This document shows positions 1 to 9,826 of a stretch of 9,968 bases of DNA, piece by piece. A model generated the notes under the pieces. The model saw nothing but the letters and a program-made list of their open reading frames with translations. It was not told the origin of the DNA and searched no databases. Numbering within the stretch: the stretch's first letter is position 1; each line of letters starts with the position of its first letter. The stretch covers positions 1 through 9,968 of the forward strand of contig QFOL01000136.1 in assembly GCA_003241215.1 (NCBI GenBank), in the 5' to 3' direction. The translations under genes and the position numbers were made by a program. This DNA is from Agrobacterium fabrum. Its GTDB lineage: Bacteria > Pseudomonadota > Alphaproteobacteria > Rhizobiales > Rhizobiaceae.

Positions 1-1
1 G

Positions 2-2530
2 CTGATCCGCCGCGCCGCCGGTCTCGGCAAGGCGCCGAGCGAGCCGGATGCGGATCATTATTCCGGCCGTTATGCCCATTGCGACGTGCTGGTGGCCGGT
101 GCCGGCGTTGCCGGTCTGACCGCGGCGCTGGCTGCTGCAAAAACCGGAGCCAGCGTCATTCTGGTCGATGAAAATGCCGAAGTCGGCGGCGCGCTGCGTT
201 TTGACACCGGTACTGTCATCGACGGCCTGCCCGGTTACGAATGGGCGCAGAAGGTTTTTGCCGAACTGAAGTCCCTGCCCAATGTGCGGGTTCTGACCCG
301 CACCACCGCCTTCGGTTATTACAACCACAATTTCGTGGCGCTGGCCGAGCGGGTGACCGATCATCTCGCCACGCCCGCCAGACACCAGCCGCGCGAGCGG
401 CTGTGGCAGGTGCGCGCCGAAAAGGTCGTGCTGGCGGCGGGTGCGATCGAACGCCACATGGTCTTTGCCAATAATGACCGCCCCGGCATCATGCTGGCCT
501 CGGCGGCCCGCACCTATCTCAACCATTACGGCGTCGCCGTGGGCCAAAATGTCGGGGTCTACACCGCCCATGATTCGGCCTATGAGACGGCCTTCGATCT
601 GAAGAAGGCCGGGGTGAAGATCGCCGCCATCGTCGATTGCCGCGAAAATCCGGATCAGCGCCTGCTGGATGAGGCGCGGGCGCTCGGCATCGAAGTGCTG
701 GCGGGCCATAGCGTTTACAACACCGCCGGCCGCCTGCGTGTGTCTTCCATGACCGTCGGCCGCAATGGCGGCTCCAGCAAGCGCAAGATCGCCATCGATG
801 CGCTTGTCGTTTCGGCCGGCTGGACGCCTTCGGTGCATCTCTTCTCGCAATCGCGTGGCAAGCTGAAGTTTGACGCGGCTAACCAGCGTTTCCTGCCGGA
901 TATCCATGTGCAGAACGGTGTTTCCATCGGCGCCTGCAACGGTACGGACGATCTTGCCGCACTGATTGCCGAGGCCGCGGCTGCCGGTGGCGGCGGCGTG
1001 GAGTTTTCCGGCGAGAATGCCAGGACCTGGACAGGCGGCATGATCGGTGCGGCAGAAGGCGCGGGTGAGGGCACCGGCGTCAAGGCTTTCATCGATTTCC
1101 AGCACGATGTCTGCGCCAAGGATATCCGCCTTGCCGTGCGCGAAGGCATGCATTCCGTCGAGCATATCAAGCGCTTCACCACCAATGGCATGGCGTCCGA
1201 TCAGGGCAAGATGTCCAATATGCACGGCCTTGCCATCGCATCGGAGGCGCTCGGCCGGGATTTGCCCAAGGTCGGTCTCACCACCTTCCGCCAGCCCTAT
1301 ACGCCTGTTACCTTCGGCACGCTCATCAACCATTCGCGCGGCGCGCTGTTCGACCCGGCCCGCAAGACGCCGATGCACGAGGAAGAGCTTGCGGCCGGTG
1401 CGGTGTTCGAGGATGTCGGCAACTGGAAACGCGCCTGGTTCTTCCCGCGTGCGGGTGAGGACATGCATGAGGCGATCAACCGCGAATGCAAGACGGTTCG
1501 GACAAGCGTCGGCGTGTTCGATGCCTCGACGCTCGGCAAGATCGAGGTGGTCGGCCCGGATGCGGCGAAGTTCCTGAACCTCATCTACACCAATGCCTGG
1601 GACACGCTGAAACCCGGCCGCTGCCGTTACGGCATCATGACCCGCGAAGACGGTTTCGTGTACGACGACGGCGTCGTCGGCCGTCTTGCCGAAGACCGTT
1701 TCCACGTGACGACGACCACGGGCGGCGCACCGCGCGTTCTCCAACACATGGAAGATTATCTCCAGACCGAATTCCCCGATCTCAATGTCTGGCTCACCTC
1801 GGCCACCGAACAATGGGCCGTGATTGCCGTGCAGGGGCCGAAGGCGCGCGAGGTTATCGCTCCCTTCGTCGAGGGCATCGATCTCTCGCCGGAGGCCTTC
1901 CCGCATATGGCGGTGGCCGAAGGCACATTCTGCGGTGTGCCGACGCGGCTCTTCCGCGTTTCCTTTACCGGCGAACTGGGTTTCGAAATCAACGTTCCGG
2001 CCGATTACGGCGCAGCCGTCTGGTCGGCGATCCGCGAAAGGGCGGAAGCCGTGGGCGGCTGCCTTTATGGCACCGAGACCATGCACATTCTGCGTGCGGA
2101 AAAGGGCTATATCATCGTTGGGCAGGATACGGACGGAACGGTGACGCCTGACGATGCCGGGCTTGCCTGGGCCGTTTCGAAAAAGAAGACGGATTTCGTC
2201 GGTATTCGCGGGCTGAAACGTCCCGATCTCACGCGCTCCGGCCGCAAACAGCTTGTCGGCCTGAAGACGAAAGACCGGCTGACCGTTCCGGACGAGGGCG
2301 GCCAGATCGTTACCGATCCGAACCAGCCGAAGCCCATGACCATGCTCGGCCATGTCACCTCCGCCTACTGGTCGGAAAATCTCGGCCATCCCATCGCTTT
2401 TGCGCTGGTGGCGGATGGCAGGGCGCGCATGGGCGAAACGCTCTATATTCCGCTCGCCGATAAAACCATTGCCGTCGAAGTGACCGACATGGTCTTCCTC
2501 GACAAGGAAGGAGCCCGTCTCAATGGCTGA
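2..2530 (+). CDS. soxA: Sarcosine oxidase alpha subunit, partial (5' end outside window)
   Basis: Alpha subunit of the cytoplasmic heterotetrameric sarcosine oxidase, which oxidatively demethylates sarcosine to glycine, making hydrogen peroxide and 5,10-methylene-tetrahydrofolate. The frame is open from base 2 and gives 842 residues. Family members are nearer 970-1000, so roughly 150 N-terminal residues, including the ferredoxin-like domain, lie upstream; the GTG at 86 is internal. A dinucleotide-binding GxGxxG motif is at residues 33-38 (GAGVAG), followed by an oxidoreductase domain to about 330. The family-typical stretch KRFTTNGMASDQGK begins at residue 390. From about 450 there is a glycine-cleavage T-protein (GCV_T) fold with the signature FTGELGFEI at 655-663, the folate-handling half, and then a C-terminal barrel domain. 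The stop overlaps the soxG start by 8 bases, suggesting translational coupling. Sarcosine oxidase operons usually run soxB-soxD-soxA-soxG, so soxB and soxD are expected just upstream. The family call is very secure. Confidence 0.96.
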   Translation: MIRRAAGLGKAPSEPDADHYSGRYAHCDVLVAGAGVAGLTAALAAAKTGASVILVDENAEVGGALRFDTGTVIDGLPGYEWAQKVFAELKSLPNVRVLTRTTAFGYYNHNFVALAERVTDHLATPARHQPRERLWQVRAEKVVLAAGAIERHMVFANNDRPGIMLASAARTYLNHYGVAVGQNVGVYTAHDSAYETAFDLKKAGVKIAAIVDCRENPDQRLLDEARALGIEVLAGHSVYNTAGRLRVSSMTVGRNGGSSKRKIAIDALVVSAGWTPSVHLFSQSRGKLKFDAANQRFLPDIHVQNGVSIGACNGTDDLAALIAEAAAAGGGGVEFSGENARTWTGGMIGAAEGAGEGTGVKAFIDFQHDVCAKDIRLAVREGMHSVEHIKRFTTNGMASDQGKMSNMHGLAIASEALGRDLPKVGLTTFRQPYTPVTFGTLINHSRGALFDPARKTPMHEEELAAGAVFEDVGNWKRAWFFPRAGEDMHEAINRECKTVRTSVGVFDASTLGKIEVVGPDAAKFLNLIYTNAWDTLKPGRCRYGIMTREDGFVYDDGVVGRLAEDRFHVTTTTGGAPRVLQHMEDYLQTEFPDLNVWLTSATEQWAVIAVQGPKAREVIAPFVEGIDLSPEAFPHMAVAEGTFCGVPTRLFRVSFTGELGFEINVPADYGAAVWSAIRERAEAVGGCLYGTETMHILRAEKGYIIVGQDTDGTVTPDDAGLAWAVSKKKTDFVGIRGLKRPDLTRSGRKQLVGLKTKDRLTVPDEGGQIVTDPNQPKPMTMLGHVTSAYWSENLGHPIAFALVADGRARMGETLYIPLADKTIAVEVTDMVFLDKEGARLNG
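2504..2513 (+). promoter_or_regulatory. Ribosome binding site of soxG
   Basis: The purine run AAGGAAGGAG lies 9 bases upstream of the soxG ATG at 2523, inside the last codons of soxA. It is a strong Shine-Dalgarno match and fixes the soxG start despite the overlap with soxA. Confidence 0.75.
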
Positions 2531-3077
2531 CAAACTTCACGCAAAACGCAAATCCGTGCTCGAGGATTTTCACGGCGGCTCGCCCTTCGTTTCGTTGAAA
2601 CCGGCGGCTTCCGCCGCGCGGCTGTCGCTGCGCGCCCGGGAAAGCGCCCTGCCGGCACTTTCGGAAGCGCTCGGTCTTGCCCTGCCTGCCCGCCCGAAAA
2701 GCTCCGTTACATCGGGCCTGCGGTCCGCTCTCTGGCTCGGGCCGGATGAATGGCTGGTGATCGATCAGGGCGAAAGCGACCTGGTGGCGGCTCTCGCCGG
2801 CGTTTCCGGCCTGTTTTCGGCAACCGATATTTCCCACCGCAACACGGCCGTCATCGTCTCCGGCGCCGGTGCGGAAGCGGCACTCAATGCCGGCTGCCCG
2901 CAGGATCTTTCTCTCGCAAAGTTCCCGGTCGGCGCGTGCTCACGCACCGTTTTCGGCAAGGCGGAAGTCGTGCTGCTGCGCACGGCGGACGATACGTTCC
3001 GGGTGGAATGCTGGCGTTCCTTCGCCGAATATGTTGGCGGGCTGTTGCAGGAGGCGGCTGAGGACGTGGCGGTTTAA
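2523..3077 (+). CDS. soxG: Sarcosine oxidase gamma subunit
   Basis: Gamma subunit of heterotetrameric sarcosine oxidase, 184 residues, a normal length for SoxG. It has no cofactor of its own in the family; it packs against the alpha subunit and resembles part of a T-protein/folate-binding fold. Family-typical stretches are visible: SGLRSALWLGPDEWLVI at about 64-80, TDISHRNTA at 101-109, LNAGCPQDL at 121-129 and FRVECWRSFAEYVGG at about 159-173. The ATG overlaps the soxA stop in the string ATGGCTGA (2523-2530) and follows a strong Shine-Dalgarno sequence, so the subunits are probably made in coupled, equal amounts. It is the last gene of its transcription unit. Its TAA stop (3075-3077) overlaps, on the other strand, the stop of the convergent DUF2332 gene, so there is no spacer for a conventional terminator. 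Position directly after soxA and the motifs make the assignment firm. Confidence 0.95.
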   Translation: MADKLHAKRKSVLEDFHGGSPFVSLKPAASAARLSLRARESALPALSEALGLALPARPKSSVTSGLRSALWLGPDEWLVIDQGESDLVAALAGVSGLFSATDISHRNTAVIVSGAGAEAALNAGCPQDLSLAKFPVGACSRTVFGKAEVVLLRTADDTFRVECWRSFAEYVGGLLQEAAEDVAV

Positions 3078-3084
3078 CCCGCCA
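3067..3084. repeat. Inverted repeat spanning both convergent stop codons
   Basis: The arms TGGCGG (3067-3072) and CCGCCA (3079-3084) are perfect complements around a 6-base loop, TTTAAC. The loop carries the soxG stop (TAA at 3075-3077) and, on the minus strand, the DUF2332 stop (3074-3076). It would form a short GC-rich hairpin in either transcript. No U-tract follows on either side, so it is not a classical intrinsic terminator. A role in bidirectional termination or 3'-end stability is inference, and chance in GC-rich DNA is a real alternative. Confidence 0.4.
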
Positions 3085-4117
3085 TCCAGCCCCGCCATTC
3101 CACCCATCGCCCATGGAAATCGGCTCGGCCGATTTCCTGTTTCTCGCCGGTCGGCCATATCTGCAGGGTAATGGCGGCACCGCCCGGCGTTGCATCCGCC
3201 TCCATTTGCAGCCGGGCAAGCGGGGCACCCGGCGTGGCGCGGGTTCCAGCTTCGGCAACCACAGCCTCGCCGGCCTGTTTCAATCCATCGGGCAGATATT
3301 GCCAGGCGACAGAGTGATAGACGACGTGGACAGCACCCGGATATTGCGTGGCAAGGCGGCGTTTCAGCCAGTCGACCGCGTCCGCCTTCTCGACATGCAG
3401 ACCATGTTCCACGGCTATTCGCAGGGCGGCGGCGGTTCGCTCCAGCCGGTCTGTCTGATCGGCCCAGACATAGGACATCAGCCGCAGGCGATCTTCGGCG
3501 GATGATGGGTCGAGCGGATTGAGATCGCAGCCGGCGCGCTCGATAACCTCGATCCGCTCATTGGCCGGGGTGTCGCCGCGCCATTCCGGTGACAGGAAAA
3601 CATCGGATTGCTCACCCCAGGCGAGATCGCCGAGGCGATATCGGTAACGGTCGAATTGCAGGTTGAGGCCAGCGCTGGCTCCGACTTCGGAAAGCACCAG
3701 CGGTTTGCCGGTCAGTGCCGCAATCGAAAGAAAGCCCGGCAGCAGAACGGCGGAACGGCGAACCTCGTTGGTCTGCGGCGGTGATTTCAACCGGTCGAGG
3801 ATGAAGGCGGAATGAAAACGCAGGGCGCTGGCGCAAGCCTGCCAGAGCGTTTCTTCGTCTTCCGGCGCAATATCGGCAAGCGGCGCGATCTTTTCCTCGA
3901 TGGCAAGCGCATGCAGGGCGCCCGCCAGCCGCAGGGGAACGGAATCGCCCGAGGGGCCGACATCGCCGGGCCACGACAATATCTTCGCGCCCACCTCCGT
4001 CTGCCGGTCGAGCCTTGCCGCCACAGCGCGGCAAAGCCGTGCGGTAAAGGGCGAGCCGAGGCTGTCGCAGGCTCTTGCCTGCACGAGAAACGCATTCCTT
4101 ACGGCTTCGTCATGCAT
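3074..4117 (-). CDS. DUF2332 family protein, function unknown
   Basis: A 347-residue protein that I recognise as DUF2332 (a conserved bacterial family, often annotated hypothetical). It has no signal peptide or membrane segment, so it is probably cytoplasmic. The N-terminal 110 residues look helical. A conserved core holds VLSEVGASAGLNLQFDRYRY (141-160), in which E-x-G-x-x-x-G (E144, G146, G150) resembles the S-adenosylmethionine-binding loop of Rossmann-fold methyltransferases. A later strand-like segment, AVHVVYHSVAWQYLP (262-276), sits where such enzymes carry a catalytic-motif strand. A beta-rich C-terminal end follows. Methyltransferase activity is inference only, and no substrate can be named. 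The start at 4117 is preceded by GGGAGAG, a good Shine-Dalgarno sequence. The gene begins 23 bases after the MaoC-like gene and is probably cotranscribed with it. Its last 4 bases overlap soxG on the opposite strand. Confidence 0.88.
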   Translation of the reverse strand: MHDEAVRNAFLVQARACDSLGSPFTARLCRAVAARLDRQTEVGAKILSWPGDVGPSGDSVPLRLAGALHALAIEEKIAPLADIAPEDEETLWQACASALRFHSAFILDRLKSPPQTNEVRRSAVLLPGFLSIAALTGKPLVLSEVGASAGLNLQFDRYRYRLGDLAWGEQSDVFLSPEWRGDTPANERIEVIERAGCDLNPLDPSSAEDRLRLMSYVWADQTDRLERTAAALRIAVEHGLHVEKADAVDWLKRRLATQYPGAVHVVYHSVAWQYLPDGLKQAGEAVVAEAGTRATPGAPLARLQMEADATPGGAAITLQIWPTGEKQEIGRADFHGRWVEWRGWMAG

Positions 4118-4122
4118 GCGGT

Positions 4123-4129
4123 CTCTCCC
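4123..4129 (-). promoter_or_regulatory. Ribosome binding site of the DUF2332 gene
   Basis: Reads GGGAGAG on the minus strand, 5 bases upstream of the ATG at 4117. It lies in the 23-base gap after the MaoC-like gene. A second ATG overlapping the start (4113) is in another frame and is closed off by the coding evidence. Confidence 0.6.
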
Positions 4130-4140
4130 TTGCGGCGGTT

Positions 4141-4629
4141 TCAGGCGTCTTCCGGCCTGTCCTCCGGGTTGAACTGGCTGATGGTGGTCCAGCGGGCGGT
4201 AAGCGCCGGCTTTTTCTCGTTTTCGATTTCCACCGTCACGTCATAGGTCGTCATCAACATGGCAGCGCCGCGAAAACGCGCCTCCGCCAGTGTGAAGCGG
4301 CCGCGCACCCGCGCACCGCTTTTGACCGGGGTAACGAAACGAACGGCATCGAAGCCGTAATTGATGCCCATGGTCTGTTCGCGGATGCGGGGCAGGGCAT
4401 CGTAATTCAGGGCCGAAAGCAGCGACAGCGTCAGGAACCCATGCGCGATGGTGCCGCCAAAGGGGCTTTCCGCTTTGGCGCGTTCCGGGTCGGTGTGGAT
4501 GAATTGCTCATCCAGCGTCGCCCTTGCGAAGGCGTCAATCATCGTCTGATCGACGGTGATCCAGTCGGAAACACCCATTTCCGTGCCGACGCGGCCCTTC
4601 ATCTCCGCCAGCGCAATTTCTTTTGTCAT
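4141..4629 (-). CDS. MaoC-fold (R)-specific hydratase-like protein, NodN type
   Basis: A 162-residue single hot-dog-fold protein of the MaoC-like dehydratase family, closest in my reading to the NodN subgroup found in rhizobia. Characterised relatives hydrate trans-2-enoyl-CoA to (R)-3-hydroxyacyl-CoA; the true substrate of NodN-type proteins is not established. The hydratase-2 signature is visible as D40-x4-H45 (DEQFIH), the Asp-His catalytic pair with the expected spacing of five, then PFGGTIAHGFLTLSLLS at 56-72, which forms the central hot-dog helix region. The residue before D40 is Leu, where classical hydratases have Gly. The ATG at 4629 is preceded by GAGG four bases upstream. The gene lies 54 bases after glgX and 23 bases before the DUF2332 gene on the same strand. 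It may be read through from glgX or start at the promoter-like site overlapping the glgX stop. The old name nodN reflects similarity, not a nodulation role. Confidence 0.88.
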   Translation of the reverse strand: MTKEIALAEMKGRVGTEMGVSDWITVDQTMIDAFARATLDEQFIHTDPERAKAESPFGGTIAHGFLTLSLLSALNYDALPRIREQTMGINYGFDAVRFVTPVKSGARVRGRFTLAEARFRGAAMLMTTYDVTVEIENEKKPALTARWTTISQFNPEDRPEDA

Positions 4630-4657
4630 GTTACCTCGTCCGCATTGTTTCCAGGGA

Positions 4658-4687
4658 CTTATACGGCTGGCGATGCGAAGGGATCAA
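4658..4687 (-). promoter_or_regulatory. Possible sigma-70-type promoter of the MaoC-like/DUF2332 pair
   Basis: On the minus strand, TTGATC (4687-4682, 4 of 6 to TTGACA) is followed after 18 bases by TATAAG (4663-4658, 5 of 6 to TATAAT). The -35 element overlaps the last codon and stop of glgX. Initiation about 7 bases downstream would give a leader of roughly 20 bases carrying the Shine-Dalgarno sequence of the MaoC-like gene. A single match of this quality can arise by chance, but TATAAG stands out in this GC-rich DNA. Confidence 0.4.
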
Positions 4688-6639
4688 CCGCGCAGATAAA
4701 ACACCACGGAACGGGCGGGCAGAAAGGCGGGATTGCCAAAATCCGTACCGATCGCATGCCAGCCATCGCCGGGCAGCGTGAAAGGAACGACCTCGCGACC
4801 GCGATTGATGAGAACCGCAAGCTCGACCTCGTCGCCCTTTTCCCGGTCCGATGTTGAAAGCACCATGGCGAAGGCCGGTCCATTCGGGCTTTCCCAGTCC
4901 GCAATCGTCATGGGTTCCCCGCCCGGCGCAAGCCATGTCACATCACCGCTGCCGGAAAAGAAGCCGGTCTCGGAAAAGACGTCGAAGCGTTTGCGAAGCG
5001 CTGCGAGAAACGCGGTGTGATCGATCAGTTCGGGGACAAGCGACAACCAGTCGAACCAGGTGATGTCATTGTCCTGGCAATAGGCGTTGTTATTGCCCTG
5101 CTGGCTGCGGCCGCCCTCATCGCCGGCGGTCAGCATCAAGACGCCGCGGCTGACGAACAGGGTGGAAAGCAGCGCCTTCACATCCGCAATGCGGGCGGCG
5201 ACAATGGCAGGGTCATCCGTCAGGCCTTCGAAACCATTGTTCCAGGAGTGGTTTTCATTGTGGCCGTCGCGATTGTTCTCGCCGTTTTTCTCATTGTGCT
5301 TGTGTTTGTGGCTGACGAGATCGAACAGGGTGAAACCGTCATGGGCGGCGAGAAAATTGACGCTGCGGCTGTTTAAGCGGCCATGGCGGGAAAAGATCGG
5401 CGAAGACCCGGAAAGCGCGTCGGCCAGCGCCCCGGTGGTGCCGGCGTCGCCGCGCCAGAAGCGGCGCATATCGTCGCGGGCGCGGTCGTTCCATTCCAGA
5501 AAGCTTTCGGGGAAATTGCCGAGCTGATATCCGCCGGGGCCGATATCCCATGGTTCGGCGATCAGCACACGGTCGTAAAGCACGGGATCCGAATGCATGG
5601 CCGCAAGCGTCTCGCTCGCCATGTCGAAGCCGTGGGCCGTTCGCCCGAGTACGGGCGCGAGGTCGAAACGGAAGCCGTCCACCCCGGCATTCAGAACGAA
5701 ATGCCTGAGGGAATCGACGATGAGCTGGCGAATATAGGGATGATCGCAGGCAACCGTATTGCCGGTGCCGGTATCGTTGACCAGCACGCCCGGCTTTCCC
5801 GGCGGGTGGCGGAAGGCGGTGAGGTTATCGAGCCCGCGCAACGACAGGATCGAACCTTCGATATCGCTTTCGCCCGTATGGTTGAAGACCAGATCGAGAA
5901 TGACGCCGATGCCTTCCGCCTGCAGCGCCGCAACCGTATCCCGCAATTCCCGCACCCCGCCGGGGCAGAGGCGCGGATCGAGCGCCATGAAACCGACGGG
6001 ATTATAACCCCAGGCATTGGAAAGGCCGAGCGGCGGCAGGTGGCGCTCGTCGATCCAGGCAGTGATCGGCATCAACTCCACCGCATCGACGCCGATTTTT
6101 TTCAGGTGCGCGACAATAGCGGGATGGGCAAGTGCGGCAACGGTGCCCCTGATCTCTTCCGGCACTTCAGGATGCAGCCGGGTGAAGGATTTGACGGCGA
6201 GTTCATAAATCAGCCCGCCTTCGGCAAAAAGCGGCGGTTGACGCCGGACCGGCTCATGCTGCGAAAGGATCGCTTTCGGCATGATCCCGCCGGTCTCCGC
6301 ACCAAAGGCGTAAAGTGCGGGATCGTGCCGGAAGGGGCGGTCGATCTCCGTGGCATAGGGGTCGAGCAGCAATTTCGCAGGATCGAACCAGAGGCCGTGT
6401 TCGGGGGCGTAAATGCCGTGGGCGCGAAAGCCGTATCGCGTGCCGGGGCCGGCATCGGAGACGGTCAACCGGTGAACGTCATCTTCACCGCGCGTCATCG
6501 GCACACGCGCCGTTTCTTTTTCGCCCTTCGCATCGAAAAGGCAGAGATCGATCTGCGAGGCGTGCCGGGAATAGACCGTGAATTCCGTTCCGTTTTCCGT
6601 GTGGATTGCACCTTTGGGAAAAACGGAAGGTGTCTGCAT
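4684..6639 (-). CDS. glgX: Glycogen debranching enzyme (isoamylase type)
   Basis: A 651-residue cytoplasmic debranching enzyme of glycoside hydrolase family 13. It hydrolyses the alpha-1,6 links of the short branches left after glycogen phosphorylase action. An N-terminal CBM48 domain covers about 8-110 (GTEFTVYSRHASQIDLCLFD region), then the catalytic barrel, then a beta-sandwich tail. All four family regions are intact: I, DLVFNH at 249-254; II, GFRFD at 322-326 with nucleophile D326; III, AEPWD at 361-365 with acid/base E362; IV, AAHDGF at 431-436 with D434. The asparagine-rich HNEKNGENNRDGHNENHSWN stretch (448-467) is typical of GlgX. The length matches E. coli GlgX (about 657). The ATG at 6639 is chosen because it has GGAGAG 7 bases upstream and begins the CBM48 homology; an in-frame ATG at 6816 would overlap pgm. 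It is the fourth glg gene on this strand, separated from pgm by 106 bases with hairpins. Confidence 0.95.
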   Translation of the reverse strand: MQTPSVFPKGAIHTENGTEFTVYSRHASQIDLCLFDAKGEKETARVPMTRGEDDVHRLTVSDAGPGTRYGFRAHGIYAPEHGLWFDPAKLLLDPYATEIDRPFRHDPALYAFGAETGGIMPKAILSQHEPVRRQPPLFAEGGLIYELAVKSFTRLHPEVPEEIRGTVAALAHPAIVAHLKKIGVDAVELMPITAWIDERHLPPLGLSNAWGYNPVGFMALDPRLCPGGVRELRDTVAALQAEGIGVILDLVFNHTGESDIEGSILSLRGLDNLTAFRHPPGKPGVLVNDTGTGNTVACDHPYIRQLIVDSLRHFVLNAGVDGFRFDLAPVLGRTAHGFDMASETLAAMHSDPVLYDRVLIAEPWDIGPGGYQLGNFPESFLEWNDRARDDMRRFWRGDAGTTGALADALSGSSPIFSRHGRLNSRSVNFLAAHDGFTLFDLVSHKHKHNEKNGENNRDGHNENHSWNNGFEGLTDDPAIVAARIADVKALLSTLFVSRGVLMLTAGDEGGRSQQGNNNAYCQDNDITWFDWLSLVPELIDHTAFLAALRKRFDVFSETGFFSGSGDVTWLAPGGEPMTIADWESPNGPAFAMVLSTSDREKGDEVELAVLINRGREVVPFTLPGDGWHAIGTDFGNPAFLPARSVVFYLRG

Positions 6640-6646
6640 GGTCTGT

Positions 6647-6652
6647 CTCTCC
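6647..6652 (-). promoter_or_regulatory. Ribosome binding site of glgX
   Basis: Reads GGAGAG on the minus strand, 7 bases before the ATG at 6639. It supports this start over the in-frame ATG at 6816, which lies inside pgm. Confidence 0.65.
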
Positions 6653-6666
6653 GGGGAACGGTGTTT

Positions 6667-6685
6667 CTCTTCCAGAATGGAAAAG
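6667..6685 (-). other. Hairpin in glgX leader
   Basis: In the minus-strand transcript, CUUUUCCA and UGGAAGAG pair over 8 bases (one G-U) around the triloop UUC. It lies 14 bases upstream of the glgX Shine-Dalgarno sequence, and downstream of the stronger hairpin that follows pgm. It could affect glgX mRNA stability or translation; that is inference. Confidence 0.45.
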
Positions 6686-6700
6686 GGAGGCAAGGCCGGG

Positions 6701-6727
6701 TGAGGAACGCTTTCAGTGCGTTCCTCA
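6701..6727 (-). other. Perfect intercistronic hairpin between pgm and glgX
   Basis: A perfect 10-base inverted repeat, TGAGGAACGC / GCGTTCCTCA, around a 7-base loop, beginning 18 bases after the pgm stop codon. A smaller GGGC/GCCC repeat (6733-6745) sits between it and pgm. No run of U follows in the minus-strand transcript (the next bases are CCCGGCC), so it does not look like a complete intrinsic terminator. More likely it acts as a 3'-end stabiliser, a processing site or a partial attenuator that lowers glgX relative to pgm. The inverted repeat is seen directly; the role is inference. Confidence 0.65.
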
Positions 6728-6745
6728 TGAGCGGGCGGCAAGCCC

Positions 6746-9821
<3,076 letters not shown>

Positions 9822-9826
9822 GGGCT

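Noticed and set aside
86..88. GTG at 86 as the soxA start.
   Set aside because: The frame is open to the left edge and codes for SoxA-like sequence before it (ending HYSGRYAHCD). Starting at 86 would begin inside the first strand of the FAD domain.
1666..1680. Palindrome GACGACGGCGTCGTC in soxA.
   Set aside because: It is fully explained by codons for Asp-Asp-Gly-Val-Val in a conserved stretch of the T-protein domain, with no sign of a regulatory role.
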